64,000 nt of DNA from Microbacterium laevaniformans. GTDB taxonomy: Bacteria > Actinomycetota > Actinomycetes > Actinomycetales > Microbacteriaceae. Shown one piece after another: positions 1 to 7,128 of this stretch. The notes under the pieces were generated by a model. The model was not told the DNA's origin. It worked only from the letters and a program-made list of their open reading frames with translations, and ran no database searches. Both the position numbers and the translations under genes were made by a program. Where the stretch lies: NCBI RefSeq assembly GCF_016907555.1, contig NZ_JAFBCE010000001.1:620001-684000 (forward strand), given 5' to 3'. Each line of letters opens with the position of its first letter. Position 1 is the stretch's first letter.

Positions 1-1256
1 GGCTCGGTGTGCTGCCGCAGGACATGCCGCTGCAGGAGATCGACACGGCGATCCGCTGGGTCAAGGACCAGCCCGTGCGGTGGGACACCCCGCTCGTGCT
101 CGGCGCCGATGCGACCGTCTCCCAGGCGGCGGCGCTGCTGCCCGCGACCGAGGGCCACGGCATCGTCGTCGTCTCCGGAGACCTCACGCAGGTGCACGTC
201 GACGACATCCTGGGCGTCGTCCCGGCGACGCGGCTGGGCACGGCCCTGCCCGACGCCCGCCTGGGTGACCTCACCCGCGGTCGCGGTGTCTCGATCGACG
301 CCGACGACGTCACCGACGCCCGCCACGCCTTCGATCTGCTCGTCGCCGCGGATGCCGAGACCGTGTGCGTCCTGCATCACGGCTACCTCGTCGGCACCCT
401 CTCGCAGCGCACCGCGCTGCGCTCGACGCTCTACCGGCCCGCGGTCGACGCGCACGGTCGGCTGATCGCCGCGGCTGCGGTCGGCATCAACGGCGACGTC
501 GCCGCGAAGGCGAAGGCGCTCGCCGCCGCCGGGGTTGACGTGCTCGTCGTCGACACCGCGCACGGCCACCAGGAGGGCATGCTGCGCGCCCTGCAGACCG
601 TGTCGGGGCTCGGCCTCGGCATCCCCATCGCGGCCGGCAACATCGTGACGGCGGAAGGCGTGCACGACCTCGTCGGAGCCGGCGCGTCGATCCTGAAGGT
701 CGGGGTGGGGCCCGGCGCGATGTGCACCACCCGCATGATGACGGCCGTCGGCCGCCCCCAGTTCTCCGCGGTGCTGGAGACCGCGCAGGCGGCGGCCGAG
801 CTCGGGGCTCACGTCTGGGCCGACGGCGGCGTCCGCTATCCGCGCGATGTCGCGCTCGCCCTGGCGGCGGGGGCGGCATCGGTCATGATCGGCTCGTGGT
901 TCGCCGGCACCATCGAAGCGCCCGGGCAGCTGCAGGTCGATGAGGGGGGCCGCGTCTACAAGGAGTCGTGGGGCATGGCGTCCACGAAGGCGGTCCAGGG
1001 GCGGTTCGGTCGGCTGGACGCCTACGAGCGTGCGCGCAAGGAGCTGTTCGCCGAGGGGATCTCGTCGTCGAAGATCTACCTCGATCCGCTGCGGCCGTCG
1101 GTCGAGGACCTCGTCGACATGATCACCTCGGGCGTGCGCTCGTCGTTCACCTACGCGGGGGCGTCGACCGTCCCCGAATTCCATGAGCGTGCCACGGTGG
1201 GACTGCAATCCGCAGCCGGCTACGAAGAGGGCAAGGCCCTGCCTGTCAGCTGGTGA
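1..1256 (+). CDS. guaB1: GuaB1-family IMP dehydrogenase-related protein (GMP reductase), 5' partial
   Basis: The frame is open from the left edge (first full codon at base 3), so the true start lies outside the window. About 417 residues of a family near 480 are present. The fragment shows CBS-domain sequence in the first third, then the second half of the IMPDH/GMPR TIM barrel, with DTAHGHQ and the nucleotide-binding catalytic loop GPGAMCTTRMM carrying the cysteine nucleophile. GuaB1 proteins are a second actinobacterial paralogue of IMPDH; the mycobacterial one was shown to be a CBS-containing GMP reductase (GMP + NADPH to IMP + NH3), so a purine-salvage role is likelier than true IMPDH. 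A GTG at base 9 is in frame but too far inside the family to be the start. Confidence 0.9.
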   Translation, partial: LGVLPQDMPLQEIDTAIRWVKDQPVRWDTPLVLGADATVSQAAALLPATEGHGIVVVSGDLTQVHVDDILGVVPATRLGTALPDARLGDLTRGRGVSIDADDVTDARHAFDLLVAADAETVCVLHHGYLVGTLSQRTALRSTLYRPAVDAHGRLIAAAAVGINGDVAAKAKALAAAGVDVLVVDTAHGHQEGMLRALQTVSGLGLGIPIAAGNIVTAEGVHDLVGAGASILKVGVGPGAMCTTRMMTAVGRPQFSAVLETAQAAAELGAHVWADGGVRYPRDVALALAAGAASVMIGSWFAGTIEAPGQLQVDEGGRVYKESWGMASTKAVQGRFGRLDAYERARKELFAEGISSSKIYLDPLRPSVEDLVDMITSGVRSSFTYAGASTVPEFHERATVGLQSAAGYEEGKALPVSW

Positions 1257-1272
1257 CAGCCCGCGGCATCCA

Positions 1273-1342
1273 CTCCCGCTCGCGCGGCCGAAATCGGCTC
1301 GCGCTGCGTTGATTTGAGGAGCGGATGCCGATATCGGCAGCG
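1273..1342 (+). repeat. 70-bp imperfect direct repeat, left copy
   Basis: Sixty of 70 bases match 2424-2493 in the same orientation. Both share the core CGAAATCGGCTCGCG and a downstream CCGAT(A/T)TCGGCAGCG. Arms such as CCGAAATCGG and CCGATATCGG are near-complementary, so the unit can fold as a hairpin. The two copies frame the gene at 1352-2326. Confidence 0.8.
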
Positions 1343-1351
1343 CGAGCGCGG

Positions 1352-2326
1352 TCAGCGCAACACCGGATCGCGGGAGTGGGGCCGCGGTTTGATGCTGCGC
1401 AGGCCATCGGCGGTGAGGATGTCGTAGACGCGTTGCGGGCGGTCGGCGTCGGTGGCTTCGAGGCGCGAGAACCCGCGCACCTCGCGGCGGATCTCGTTCT
1501 CACGGTTCTTCTCGTCGATGACGATGGCCGCAGGCGTCCGCCCCGCCGTGTATTCGGGACTGAGATACTTCCCGCGCCCGTCGATCTCGAGCCAGTGATC
1601 GGCATCCGGGAAGTACAGATCGCCGTACACCAGCCGGCCGCTGCGCAGCACCCGCCGCTCCTGCAACCGCGTCGGCGGAAACCCGAGCGCCGCCACCAGC
1701 AGCCGCACGTGGGTCTCACGGACGTTTGCCGACAGCGGCGCCGACGATGCGAGCGCACGGCGCGCACGAGCATCGCCCCGCACGGGCCTCTCGTCGTCGA
1801 GGAGCGCTTCGATCTCGGCCGCCGTCGTGAGCGCTCCTCCGGCGCGTCCGGTCCACAACGCCTGATCGATCGCCGTCACTGCGCGCAGGAACGGCAGCAG
1901 ACGGGCGATATCCAGCGCGGTCTGGGCGGGAGTGGTGATCCGGTGGCGCCCGAACGGCACCGACATCCGTCCATCGCGCCCGAGCGCTCGCCGAGTGATC
2001 GCTCCTCCAGAGCGACCGCCCGTGGCGCGGTCGACGGTCACCTCGACCCGCGTCGGCCAGGCGCCGAGCACATCGATGCCCCACACGGCCGCCGCTGCGA
2101 AATGCGAGACGAGCGCGGGAGCGCGTACCCGCGCCATCACCTCCTGGACCCGAAGGCAGTGCTGCGCCACGGGGGCCAGCTGCCGCCAGTCGGCGCCCAT
2201 GACGAAAGCCCCCGGCGCGACGCGCACCCAGGTGCCGTCCGCCAGCATCCGCCGTGCGCGCCGATCGTCCAGCGGTTCGTGCAGTTCACGTCGGCGCAGA
2301 ACCGCGATGCCCACAGAAGCCGTCAT
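1352..2326 (-). CDS. AbiEi-like antitoxin-domain protein with endonuclease-fold-like C terminus
   Basis: 324 residues. The N terminus (about 1-100) resembles the winged-helix region of actinobacterial proteins labelled type IV AbiEi-family antitoxin domain (LRRRELHEPL..., LADGTWVRVAPGAF, then PALVSHFAAAAVWGI). The last 110 residues contain YGDLYFPDADHWLEIDG followed by IDEKNRENEIRR, the D...ExD...basic pattern of DUF559/Vsr-like PD-(D/E)XK folds. The ATG at 2326 is used because upstream sequence in this frame is not protein-like. No AbiEii nucleotidyltransferase partner is nearby, so this is an orphan and toxin-antitoxin function is unproven. It sits alone between two 70-bp direct repeats, which may mark it as a mobile or recombined cassette. 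Function unknown. Confidence 0.75.
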   Translation of the reverse strand: MTASVGIAVLRRRELHEPLDDRRARRMLADGTWVRVAPGAFVMGADWRQLAPVAQHCLRVQEVMARVRAPALVSHFAAAAVWGIDVLGAWPTRVEVTVDRATGGRSGGAITRRALGRDGRMSVPFGRHRITTPAQTALDIARLLPFLRAVTAIDQALWTGRAGGALTTAAEIEALLDDERPVRGDARARRALASSAPLSANVRETHVRLLVAALGFPPTRLQERRVLRSGRLVYGDLYFPDADHWLEIDGRGKYLSPEYTAGRTPAAIVIDEKNRENEIRREVRGFSRLEATDADRPQRVYDILTADGLRSIKPRPHSRDPVLR

Positions 2327-2423
2327 GTGTCGACCCTCGCAGGCGCCGACGCCCCGGCATCCATGCCGACCGGACCCCGTGGACACCCGCGCCCGCAGCC
2401 CTGCCGGGGGAGGAGGCTGTGTG

Positions 2424-2493
2424 CTCCCTCTCGCGCGGTCGAAATCGGCTCGCGTGGCGTCGATTTCGGGCGCCGATGCCGATTTCGGCAGCG
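2424..2493 (+). repeat. 70-bp imperfect direct repeat, right copy
   Basis: This is the partner of 1273-1342. This copy has a perfect 10-bp inverted pair, CGAAATCGGC (2440-2449) against GCCGATTTCG (2478-2487), with a second CGATTTCG in between, giving a REP-like nested hairpin. Confidence 0.8.
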
Positions 2494-2548
2494 GCTGCCC
2501 GGTGGATGCCGAGTGGCGGCATCCAGCCCCGACACGGGCCGGGTGCCG

Positions 2549-2554
2549 TAAACT
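2549..2554 (+). promoter_or_regulatory. -10 box TAAACT for the CNNM leader transcript
   Basis: TAAACT lies 10 nt before the ATG at 2565, so the transcript should start at or just before that codon and be nearly leaderless for the small ORF. No convincing -35 is seen. Confidence 0.5.
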
Positions 2555-2564
2555 TCTTCGCACC

Positions 2565-2636
2565 ATGGACGACCCTCCCAGTTGCAGACGATCGCCCCAC
2601 CGACCCTCCCCGAGCATGATCGGGGGTGACGTGTGA
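2565..2636 (+). CDS. Predicted 23-aa acidic/proline-rich leader peptide upstream of CNNM transporter
   Basis: ATG at 2565 opens 23 codons that begin MDDPPS, continue Arg/Ser/Pro/His-rich, and end GGDV. Its TGA (2634-2636) overlaps the ATG of the transporter gene (2636-2638) as TGATG. The peptide has two Asp, five Pro and four Arg, a composition like the Salmonella MgtL leader (MEPDPTPLPRRR...), which senses low Mg2+ through destabilised translation. The small ORF runs through a hairpin that would hide the transporter's ribosome-binding site. The ORF, overlap and hairpin are seen directly; translation and Mg2+ sensing are inferred. Confidence 0.5.
   Translation: MDDPPSCRRSPHRPSPSMIGGDV
2608..2628 (+). 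promoter_or_regulatory. Hairpin sequestering the CNNM Shine-Dalgarno
   Basis: CCCCGA (2608-2613) is perfectly complementary to TCGGGG (2620-2625) with a 6-nt loop. The 3' arm contains most of the purine-rich SD GGGGGTG (2622-2628), 7-8 nt before ATG 2636. The last codons of the leader ORF pass through it, so a translating ribosome would open it. Confidence 0.5.
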
Positions 2637-3979
2637 TGGAACTCGTCATGCTGGGCGTGGGGCTCCTGCTCACCATCGGAACCGGACTTTTCGTCGCGAG
2701 CGAGTTCGCGCTCGTCAACCTCGACCGCGCCGACCTCGAGGCCCGCCAGGCGGCCGGGGAATCGCGGTTGTCGCTGACCATCAGCGCGTTGCGGATCACC
2801 TCGACGCACCTGTCCAGCGCGCAGCTCGGCATCACGCTGACCACCCTGCTCACCGGCTACACGATGGAACCGGCCCTCACCACCCTGCTCAGCCCCGTGC
2901 TGACGGCGTGGGGCGTTCCCGACGCGGTGGTTCGCGTCGTCGCCACGACCGTCGCGATCGCCGTCGCCACGACGTTCTCCATGATCCTGGGTGAGCTCGT
3001 ACCGAAGAACTTCGCGCTGGCCATCCCGCGTCAGACCGCGAAACTCGTCATGCCGTTCCAGGTCGCGTTCACCACGGTGTTCCGTCCTGCGATCACCGTC
3101 CTGAACGGTTCGGCCAACGGCATCCTGCGGGGGATGGGGATCGAACCCAAGGAGGAGCTTTCCGGAGCCCGCACGGCAGAAGAGCTCTCCAGCCTGGTGC
3201 GACGCTCGGCCAGTGCCGGTGTGCTGGAGGAGGACACCGCCTCGCTGCTGGATCGCACGCTCACCTTCGCGCGGCTGACGACCGCGGATGTCATGACGCC
3301 GCGTCCCAGCATCCATGCGGTCGCCGCCGGCGACAGTGTCGAGGACGTCATCCAGCTGGCCCGCCGCACGGGCCACAGTCGCTTCCCGGTGTTCGACGAG
3401 TCGATGGACGACATCACCGGCATCGTCCACCTCAAACAGGCCGTCAGCGTGCCGCGCGAGCGTCGCGGCGACGTTCCTGCGGCCGCCATCGCGGAAGAGC
3501 CGCTGCGAGTGCCCGAAGCCGTCCACCTCGACGCCGTCATGTCGGAGCTGCGCTCGCGCGGCTATCAGATGGCCGTCGTCGTCGACGAGTACGGCGGCAC
3601 CGCCGGCGTGGTGACGCTGGAGGACCTCGTCGAGGAGATCGTCGGCGAGGTGCTCGACGAGCACGATCGCTCCCGCGCGGGCGTCGTGCGCGTGGCTGGG
3701 GCGGTGACGTTCCCGGCGGAGCTGCGTCCCGACGAAGTGCTCGATCGCACCGGCATCCGCGTGCCCGAGGCTGACGTGTACGACACCGTCGGCGGTTTCT
3801 TCATGTCGACGCTCGAGCGCATCCCCGTCGTCGGCGACCGCATCGAGCTGGAGGACGGCACGCTGGAGGTGCAGCGCATGGACGGCCGACGCGTCGACCG
3901 CGTCAAGTTCACACCCCACCCGTTGCCGGAGGGTGCCGAGGCGTCCGACGCGGCGAACGAGGCAGGTGAGGGTCGATGA
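2636..3979 (+). CDS. CNNM/CorC (HlyC family) transporter, full length
   Basis: 447 residues. The N-terminal DUF21/CNNM membrane domain (about 1-180) has FVASEFALVNLDRADLEAR, LTTLLTGYTMEPAL and the family hallmark GELVPKNFALAIP. Two CBS domains follow (MTPRPSIHAV..., then VVDEYGGTAGVVTLEDLVEEIVGEV), and a C-terminal CorC_HlyC domain (about 350-430). Bacterial CNNM proteins export Mg2+ or exchange it for Na+; the old name hemolysin is historical. ATG 2636 is preferred over GTG 2633 because it overlaps the leader ORF stop and has better SD spacing. The stop overlaps the next gene by ATGA, so the two transporters are translationally coupled and may form a heterodimer. Confidence 0.9.
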   Translation: MELVMLGVGLLLTIGTGLFVASEFALVNLDRADLEARQAAGESRLSLTISALRITSTHLSSAQLGITLTTLLTGYTMEPALTTLLSPVLTAWGVPDAVVRVVATTVAIAVATTFSMILGELVPKNFALAIPRQTAKLVMPFQVAFTTVFRPAITVLNGSANGILRGMGIEPKEELSGARTAEELSSLVRRSASAGVLEEDTASLLDRTLTFARLTTADVMTPRPSIHAVAAGDSVEDVIQLARRTGHSRFPVFDESMDDITGIVHLKQAVSVPRERRGDVPAAAIAEEPLRVPEAVHLDAVMSELRSRGYQMAVVVDEYGGTAGVVTLEDLVEEIVGEVLDEHDRSRAGVVRVAGAVTFPAELRPDEVLDRTGIRVPEADVYDTVGGFFMSTLERIPVVGDRIELEDGTLEVQRMDGRRVDRVKFTPHPLPEGAEASDAANEAGEGR

Positions 3980-5031
3980 GCGACTGGGCCGGAATCGCGT
4001 GGCTGGTCGTGCTGCTCGCGTTCAACGCGTTCTTCGTCGGCGCCGAGTTCGCCGTCATCTCCGCACGTCGATCGCAGATCGAGCCCCTGGCCGAGAAGGG
4101 CTCCAAGACCGCGGTGACCGCGCTGTACGCGATGGAGCACGCCACGCTGATGCTCGCGACGAGTCAACTCGGCATCACCATCTGCTCGCTGCTGATCCTG
4201 AACGTGTCGGAGCCGGCGATCCATCACCTCCTCGAAGTGCCGCTGGGGCTGACGGGCTGGAACGAGGCGGTCATCGGCGGCGTCGCGTTCGCCATCGCCC
4301 TGGTCCTCGTGTCGTATCTGCACGTCGTGTTCGGCGAGATGGTGCCGAAGAACCTCGCGTTCTCGCTCCCGGATCGGGCCGTGCTGATGCTGGCGACACC
4401 GCTGGTGTGGACCTCGAAGATCTTCTACCCGATCATCGTGGCGCTGAACTGGCTGGCTAACCACATCGTGCGCCTGTTCCGGGTCGAGCCGAGGAACGAG
4501 GCGGCGTCGACGTTCACCCTCGACGAGGTGGCCACGATCGTGAACCAGTCACGGATCGAGGGTGTGCTCGACGACGCTTCCGGTGCCGTGACGGCCGCGC
4601 TGGAGTTCACCGACAAGAAGGCGCGGGACGTCGCCGTGCCCCTGTCGGAGCTCGTGACGCTTCCCGAGACGACGACGCCCGACGAGATCGAGCGCGCCGT
4701 CGCCAAGCACGGTTTCTCGCGCTACGTGATCGTGGATGCCGAGGGCATCCCTCTCGGCTACGTCCACCTCAAGGACGTACTCCGCGCGGCTGAGGGCGCC
4801 GGCGCCGATGAGAAGGTCGCCGTGCCGATCAAGCCGAAGCGCATCCACCACATGGTGCCGGTCGCCGAGACGACCGACCTGGAGGATGCACTGGCCCTCA
4901 TGCGCCGCACCAGCCGTCACCTCGCGCAGGTGCGCAACGCCCAGGGCGAGACGACGGCGGTGCTCTTCCTCGAGGACATCATCGAGGAGCTCGTCGGCGA
5001 AGTTCACGACGCGACGCGCCGGGGCTACTGA
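3976..5031 (+). CDS. CNNM/CorC-type transporter, short form lacking the CorC_HlyC domain
   Basis: 351 residues. The DUF21 membrane domain has VGAEFAVISARRSQIEPL, SQLGITICSLLILNVSEPAI and GEMVPKNLAFSLP. A CBS pair follows (about 200-340), ending at EDIIEELVGEVHDA, so the C-terminal CorC_HlyC domain of its upstream paralogue is missing. This long-plus-short tandem is common in actinobacteria. ATG overlaps the previous TGA. It probably works with the upstream protein in Mg2+ or other cation efflux. A palindromic repeat follows immediately. Confidence 0.88.
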   Translation: MSDWAGIAWLVVLLAFNAFFVGAEFAVISARRSQIEPLAEKGSKTAVTALYAMEHATLMLATSQLGITICSLLILNVSEPAIHHLLEVPLGLTGWNEAVIGGVAFAIALVLVSYLHVVFGEMVPKNLAFSLPDRAVLMLATPLVWTSKIFYPIIVALNWLANHIVRLFRVEPRNEAASTFTLDEVATIVNQSRIEGVLDDASGAVTAALEFTDKKARDVAVPLSELVTLPETTTPDEIERAVAKHGFSRYVIVDAEGIPLGYVHLKDVLRAAEGAGADEKVAVPIKPKRIHHMVPVAETTDLEDALALMRRTSRHLAQVRNAQGETTAVLFLEDIIEELVGEVHDATRRGY

Positions 5032-5040
5032 GTCGGAGCG

Positions 5041-5091
5041 GCGTTTCGACTCGGCCCCCGGTCGTTGAGCGAGCGGAGCGAGTCGAAACGC
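5041..5091. repeat. Dispersed palindromic repeat (family A), copy 1
   Basis: GCGTTTCGACTCG (5041-5053) is a perfect 13-bp inverted match to CGAGTCGAAACGC (5079-5091). Between them is GGTCGTTGAGCGAGCGG. It lies between convergent genes ending at 5031 and 5102 and may act as a bidirectional terminator. Related copies are at 6208-6250 (opposite orientation) and 52439-52470. Confidence 0.8.
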
Positions 5092-5101
5092 CCTTGCGTC
5101 C

Positions 5102-6178
5102 TCAGTGGGTCGCGGGGCGGGCGCGCAGGTACTGCGGCGGCCAGAGGCCGGCATCGGCCTCGCCGAGCTCCACCTGGGCGCGAAGGGCGAAGTGCGGGTC
5201 GCGCAGCCACTCTCGGCCCGCGAGGATCACATCGGCGTCGCCGGAGGCCAGGATCGCCTCTGCCTGTGCACCGGAGGTGATCTCGCCCACGGCGCTCACG
5301 GGCACGGCGCCGTCGCTGCGCACCTCGGCGGCGAGCGGTACCTGGTAGCCGGGGCCGATCGTGATGCGCTGGTGGGCGACGAGACCGCCGCTGGAGATGT
5401 CGAAGAAATCGACGCCGCGCGCGGCTGCCCATCCGGCGACGGTCGCCGTCTGCGCGGCATCCCAGCCGCCGTCGGCCCAGTCGGATGCCGAGAAGCGCAC
5501 GAGAACCGCGGCATCTGGGGCGGCGCTGCGGACGGCGTCGACGACCTCCAGCAGCAGCCGGGCGCGGTTCTCCAGGCTGCCGCCGTACTCGTCCTCCCGG
5601 AGGTTCGAGAGCGGGGAGAGGAACTGGTGCAGCAGGTACCCGTGGGCCGCGTGGATCTCCAGCACGTCGAAGCCCGCGGCGACGGAGCGCTCCGCGGCGG
5701 CGGCGAACGCCTCGACGATGCGGCGGATGCCCGCGGCATCCAAGGCCTCCGGCGCCGCGAACCCGTCGTAGGCGATGGCGGAGGGGGCGAGCGTGGTCCA
5801 TCCGCCGTCGGAGGCGGGGACGCTGCCGCGGCGCCCGGAGAACGGTGAGAAGGTCGAGGCCTTGCGCCCGGCGTGGGCCAGCTGCACGCCGGGAAGAGCT
5901 CCGCGGGCGCGGATCGCGGCAGCGATGGGCCTCCACGCGTCGCGCTGTTCGTCGTTCCAGAGGCCCACGTCCTCGGGGGAGATGCGTCCCTCGGGGGTCA
6001 CCGCGGTCGCCTCGGCGATGACGACACCGGCGCCGCCGGACGCGAACTGGGCGAGGTGAACGTGATGCCAGTCGTTGGGCACACCGTCGGTCGCCGAGTA
6101 CTGACACATCGGCGCGACCCAGAGGCGGTTGCGGACGGTGCGTCCGGCCAGTTCGTACGGGGTGAACAGCAGGCTCAT
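5102..6178 (-). CDS. NADH:flavin oxidoreductase, Old Yellow Enzyme family (YqjM-like)
   Basis: 358 residues, the usual size for class III ene-reductases. One FMN-binding TIM barrel: VAPMCQYSATDG near residue 25 holds the YqjM-type Cys/Tyr pair, QLAHAGRKAS the substrate loop, HAAHGYLLHQFLSPLSN the catalytic His region, and GREWLRDPHFALR the FMN-phosphate end. It reduces activated C=C bonds with NAD(P)H; the physiological substrate is unknown, with oxidative-stress detoxification a usual suggestion. ATG 6178 has GGAGAG upstream. The gene stands alone between inverted copies of repeat family A. Confidence 0.9.
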   Translation of the reverse strand: MSLLFTPYELAGRTVRNRLWVAPMCQYSATDGVPNDWHHVHLAQFASGGAGVVIAEATAVTPEGRISPEDVGLWNDEQRDAWRPIAAAIRARGALPGVQLAHAGRKASTFSPFSGRRGSVPASDGGWTTLAPSAIAYDGFAAPEALDAAGIRRIVEAFAAAAERSVAAGFDVLEIHAAHGYLLHQFLSPLSNLREDEYGGSLENRARLLLEVVDAVRSAAPDAAVLVRFSASDWADGGWDAAQTATVAGWAAARGVDFFDISSGGLVAHQRITIGPGYQVPLAAEVRSDGAVPVSAVGEITSGAQAEAILASGDADVILAGREWLRDPHFALRAQVELGEADAGLWPPQYLRARPATH

Positions 6179-6207
6179 GATGGCTCTCCGCGGGCTCGAT
6201 GCGGGTG

Positions 6208-6250
6208 GGCGTTTCGACTCGGCGCTTTGCGCCTCGCTCAACGACCGGGG
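6208..6250. repeat. Dispersed palindromic repeat (family A), copy 2
   Basis: GGCGTTTCGACTCGG ... CCTCGCTCAACGACCGGGG is the reverse complement of the right part of the copy at 5041-5091, with a variable centre (CGCTTTGCG). It lies in the divergent gap between the OYE gene and nnrD. Confidence 0.75.
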
Positions 6251-6261
6251 ACGGGGACGGG

Positions 6262-6267
6262 TAGGGT
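6262..6267 (+). promoter_or_regulatory. -10 box TAGGGT, leaderless promoter of nnrD
   Basis: TAGGGT lies 7 nt before ATG 6275, with no SD in between. Confidence 0.6.
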
Positions 6268-6274
6268 GGCGCGC

Positions 6275-7105
6275 ATGAGCGCACCCTCGCCGTGGACGGC
6301 GCCGGAGACGGCCACCTTCCTCAGGGTGCCAACGGCGAACGACGACAAGTATTCCCGTGGCGTGGTGGGCATGCGCACCGGGTCGGAGGAGTTTCCCGGA
6401 GCGGCTGTTCTGGGCGTCGAGGCCGCGTGGCGGACAGGGACGGGGATGGTGCGCTACCTCGGTCCGCGCCGGGCCACCGATCTCGTGCTCCAGCGTCGCC
6501 CCGAGACGGTGACGGCCGACGGGCGGGTGCAGGCGTGGGTGGTCGGCTCGGGCACGTCTCCCGCCACCCGCACCGCTGCCGAGACCGCGGCGGTGCGGAC
6601 GATCCTCGCCGGTCAGGTGCCGGTCGTCGTCGATGCCGGCGCGCTGGATCTCGTCGTCGCGGCATCCGCCCTCACCGGGGATCGTGCGCCGCTGGTGCTG
6701 ACGCCCCACGATCGCGAGCATGCCGCACTGCGCGATCGACTGGGTCTGGCCCCGGTAGGCGACCGGGAGCAGGCTGCCCTCGAGACGGCCGCCGTCACCG
6801 GCGCCGTCCTGCTGCTGAAGGGGGCCACGACGCTGATCGCAACGCCCTCGGGGACGCTGCGTTCGGTGACGGCGGGTGTCGCGTGGCTGGCGACGGCCGG
6901 CACGGGAGATGTCCTCGCCGGCATCCTGGGGGCGCTGGTGGCCGGAGCTCCGGATCGTCTTGCGGATGCCGCCGCCTGCGCGGCCTGGGTGCACGGGCGG
7001 GCGGGAGCTGCCGCGTCCGCCCGCCACGGCGGGGGTCCGCTGGTCGCTCTCGACGTGGCACGCGCGGTGTCGAGGGTCGTGGGCGAGCTCGTCTCGGAAC
7101 GCTGA
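6275..7105 (+). CDS. nnrD: ADP/ATP-dependent NAD(P)H-hydrate dehydratase (NnrD/CARKD)
   Basis: 276 residues, a stand-alone ribokinase-like dehydratase domain without the N-terminal NnrE epimerase. Diagnostic motifs are NDDKYSRGVVGMRTGS near the N terminus, TPHDREHAAL (equivalent of TPHPGE), LLLKGATT and the nucleotide-binding AGTGDVLAGILGALVA. It repairs damaged, hydrated NAD(P)H at the expense of a nucleoside phosphate. The partner epimerase is not in this window. Start chosen from the leaderless -10 box. Confidence 0.9.
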   Translation: MSAPSPWTAPETATFLRVPTANDDKYSRGVVGMRTGSEEFPGAAVLGVEAAWRTGTGMVRYLGPRRATDLVLQRRPETVTADGRVQAWVVGSGTSPATRTAAETAAVRTILAGQVPVVVDAGALDLVVAASALTGDRAPLVLTPHDREHAALRDRLGLAPVGDREQAALETAAVTGAVLLLKGATTLIATPSGTLRSVTAGVAWLATAGTGDVLAGILGALVAGAPDRLADAAACAAWVHGRAGAAASARHGGGPLVALDVARAVSRVVGELVSER

Positions 7106-7116
7106 GGTCGCCTCCC

Positions 7117-7122
7117 TAGGAT
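7117..7122 (+). promoter_or_regulatory. -10 box TAGGAT, leaderless promoter of the GT87 gene
   Basis: TAGGAT is followed by GGGGGG (6 nt) and ATG 7129. Confidence 0.6.
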
Positions 7123-7128
7123 GGGGGG

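Noticed and set aside
1352..2326. A complete type IV toxin-antitoxin system
   Set aside because: No AbiEii-type nucleotidyltransferase on either side, so only an orphan AbiEi-like protein is supported.
5041..6250. Insertion sequence or composite transposon ends around the OYE gene
   Set aside because: No transposase and no target duplication; the third copy lies alone at 52439, fitting a dispersed REP-like element.
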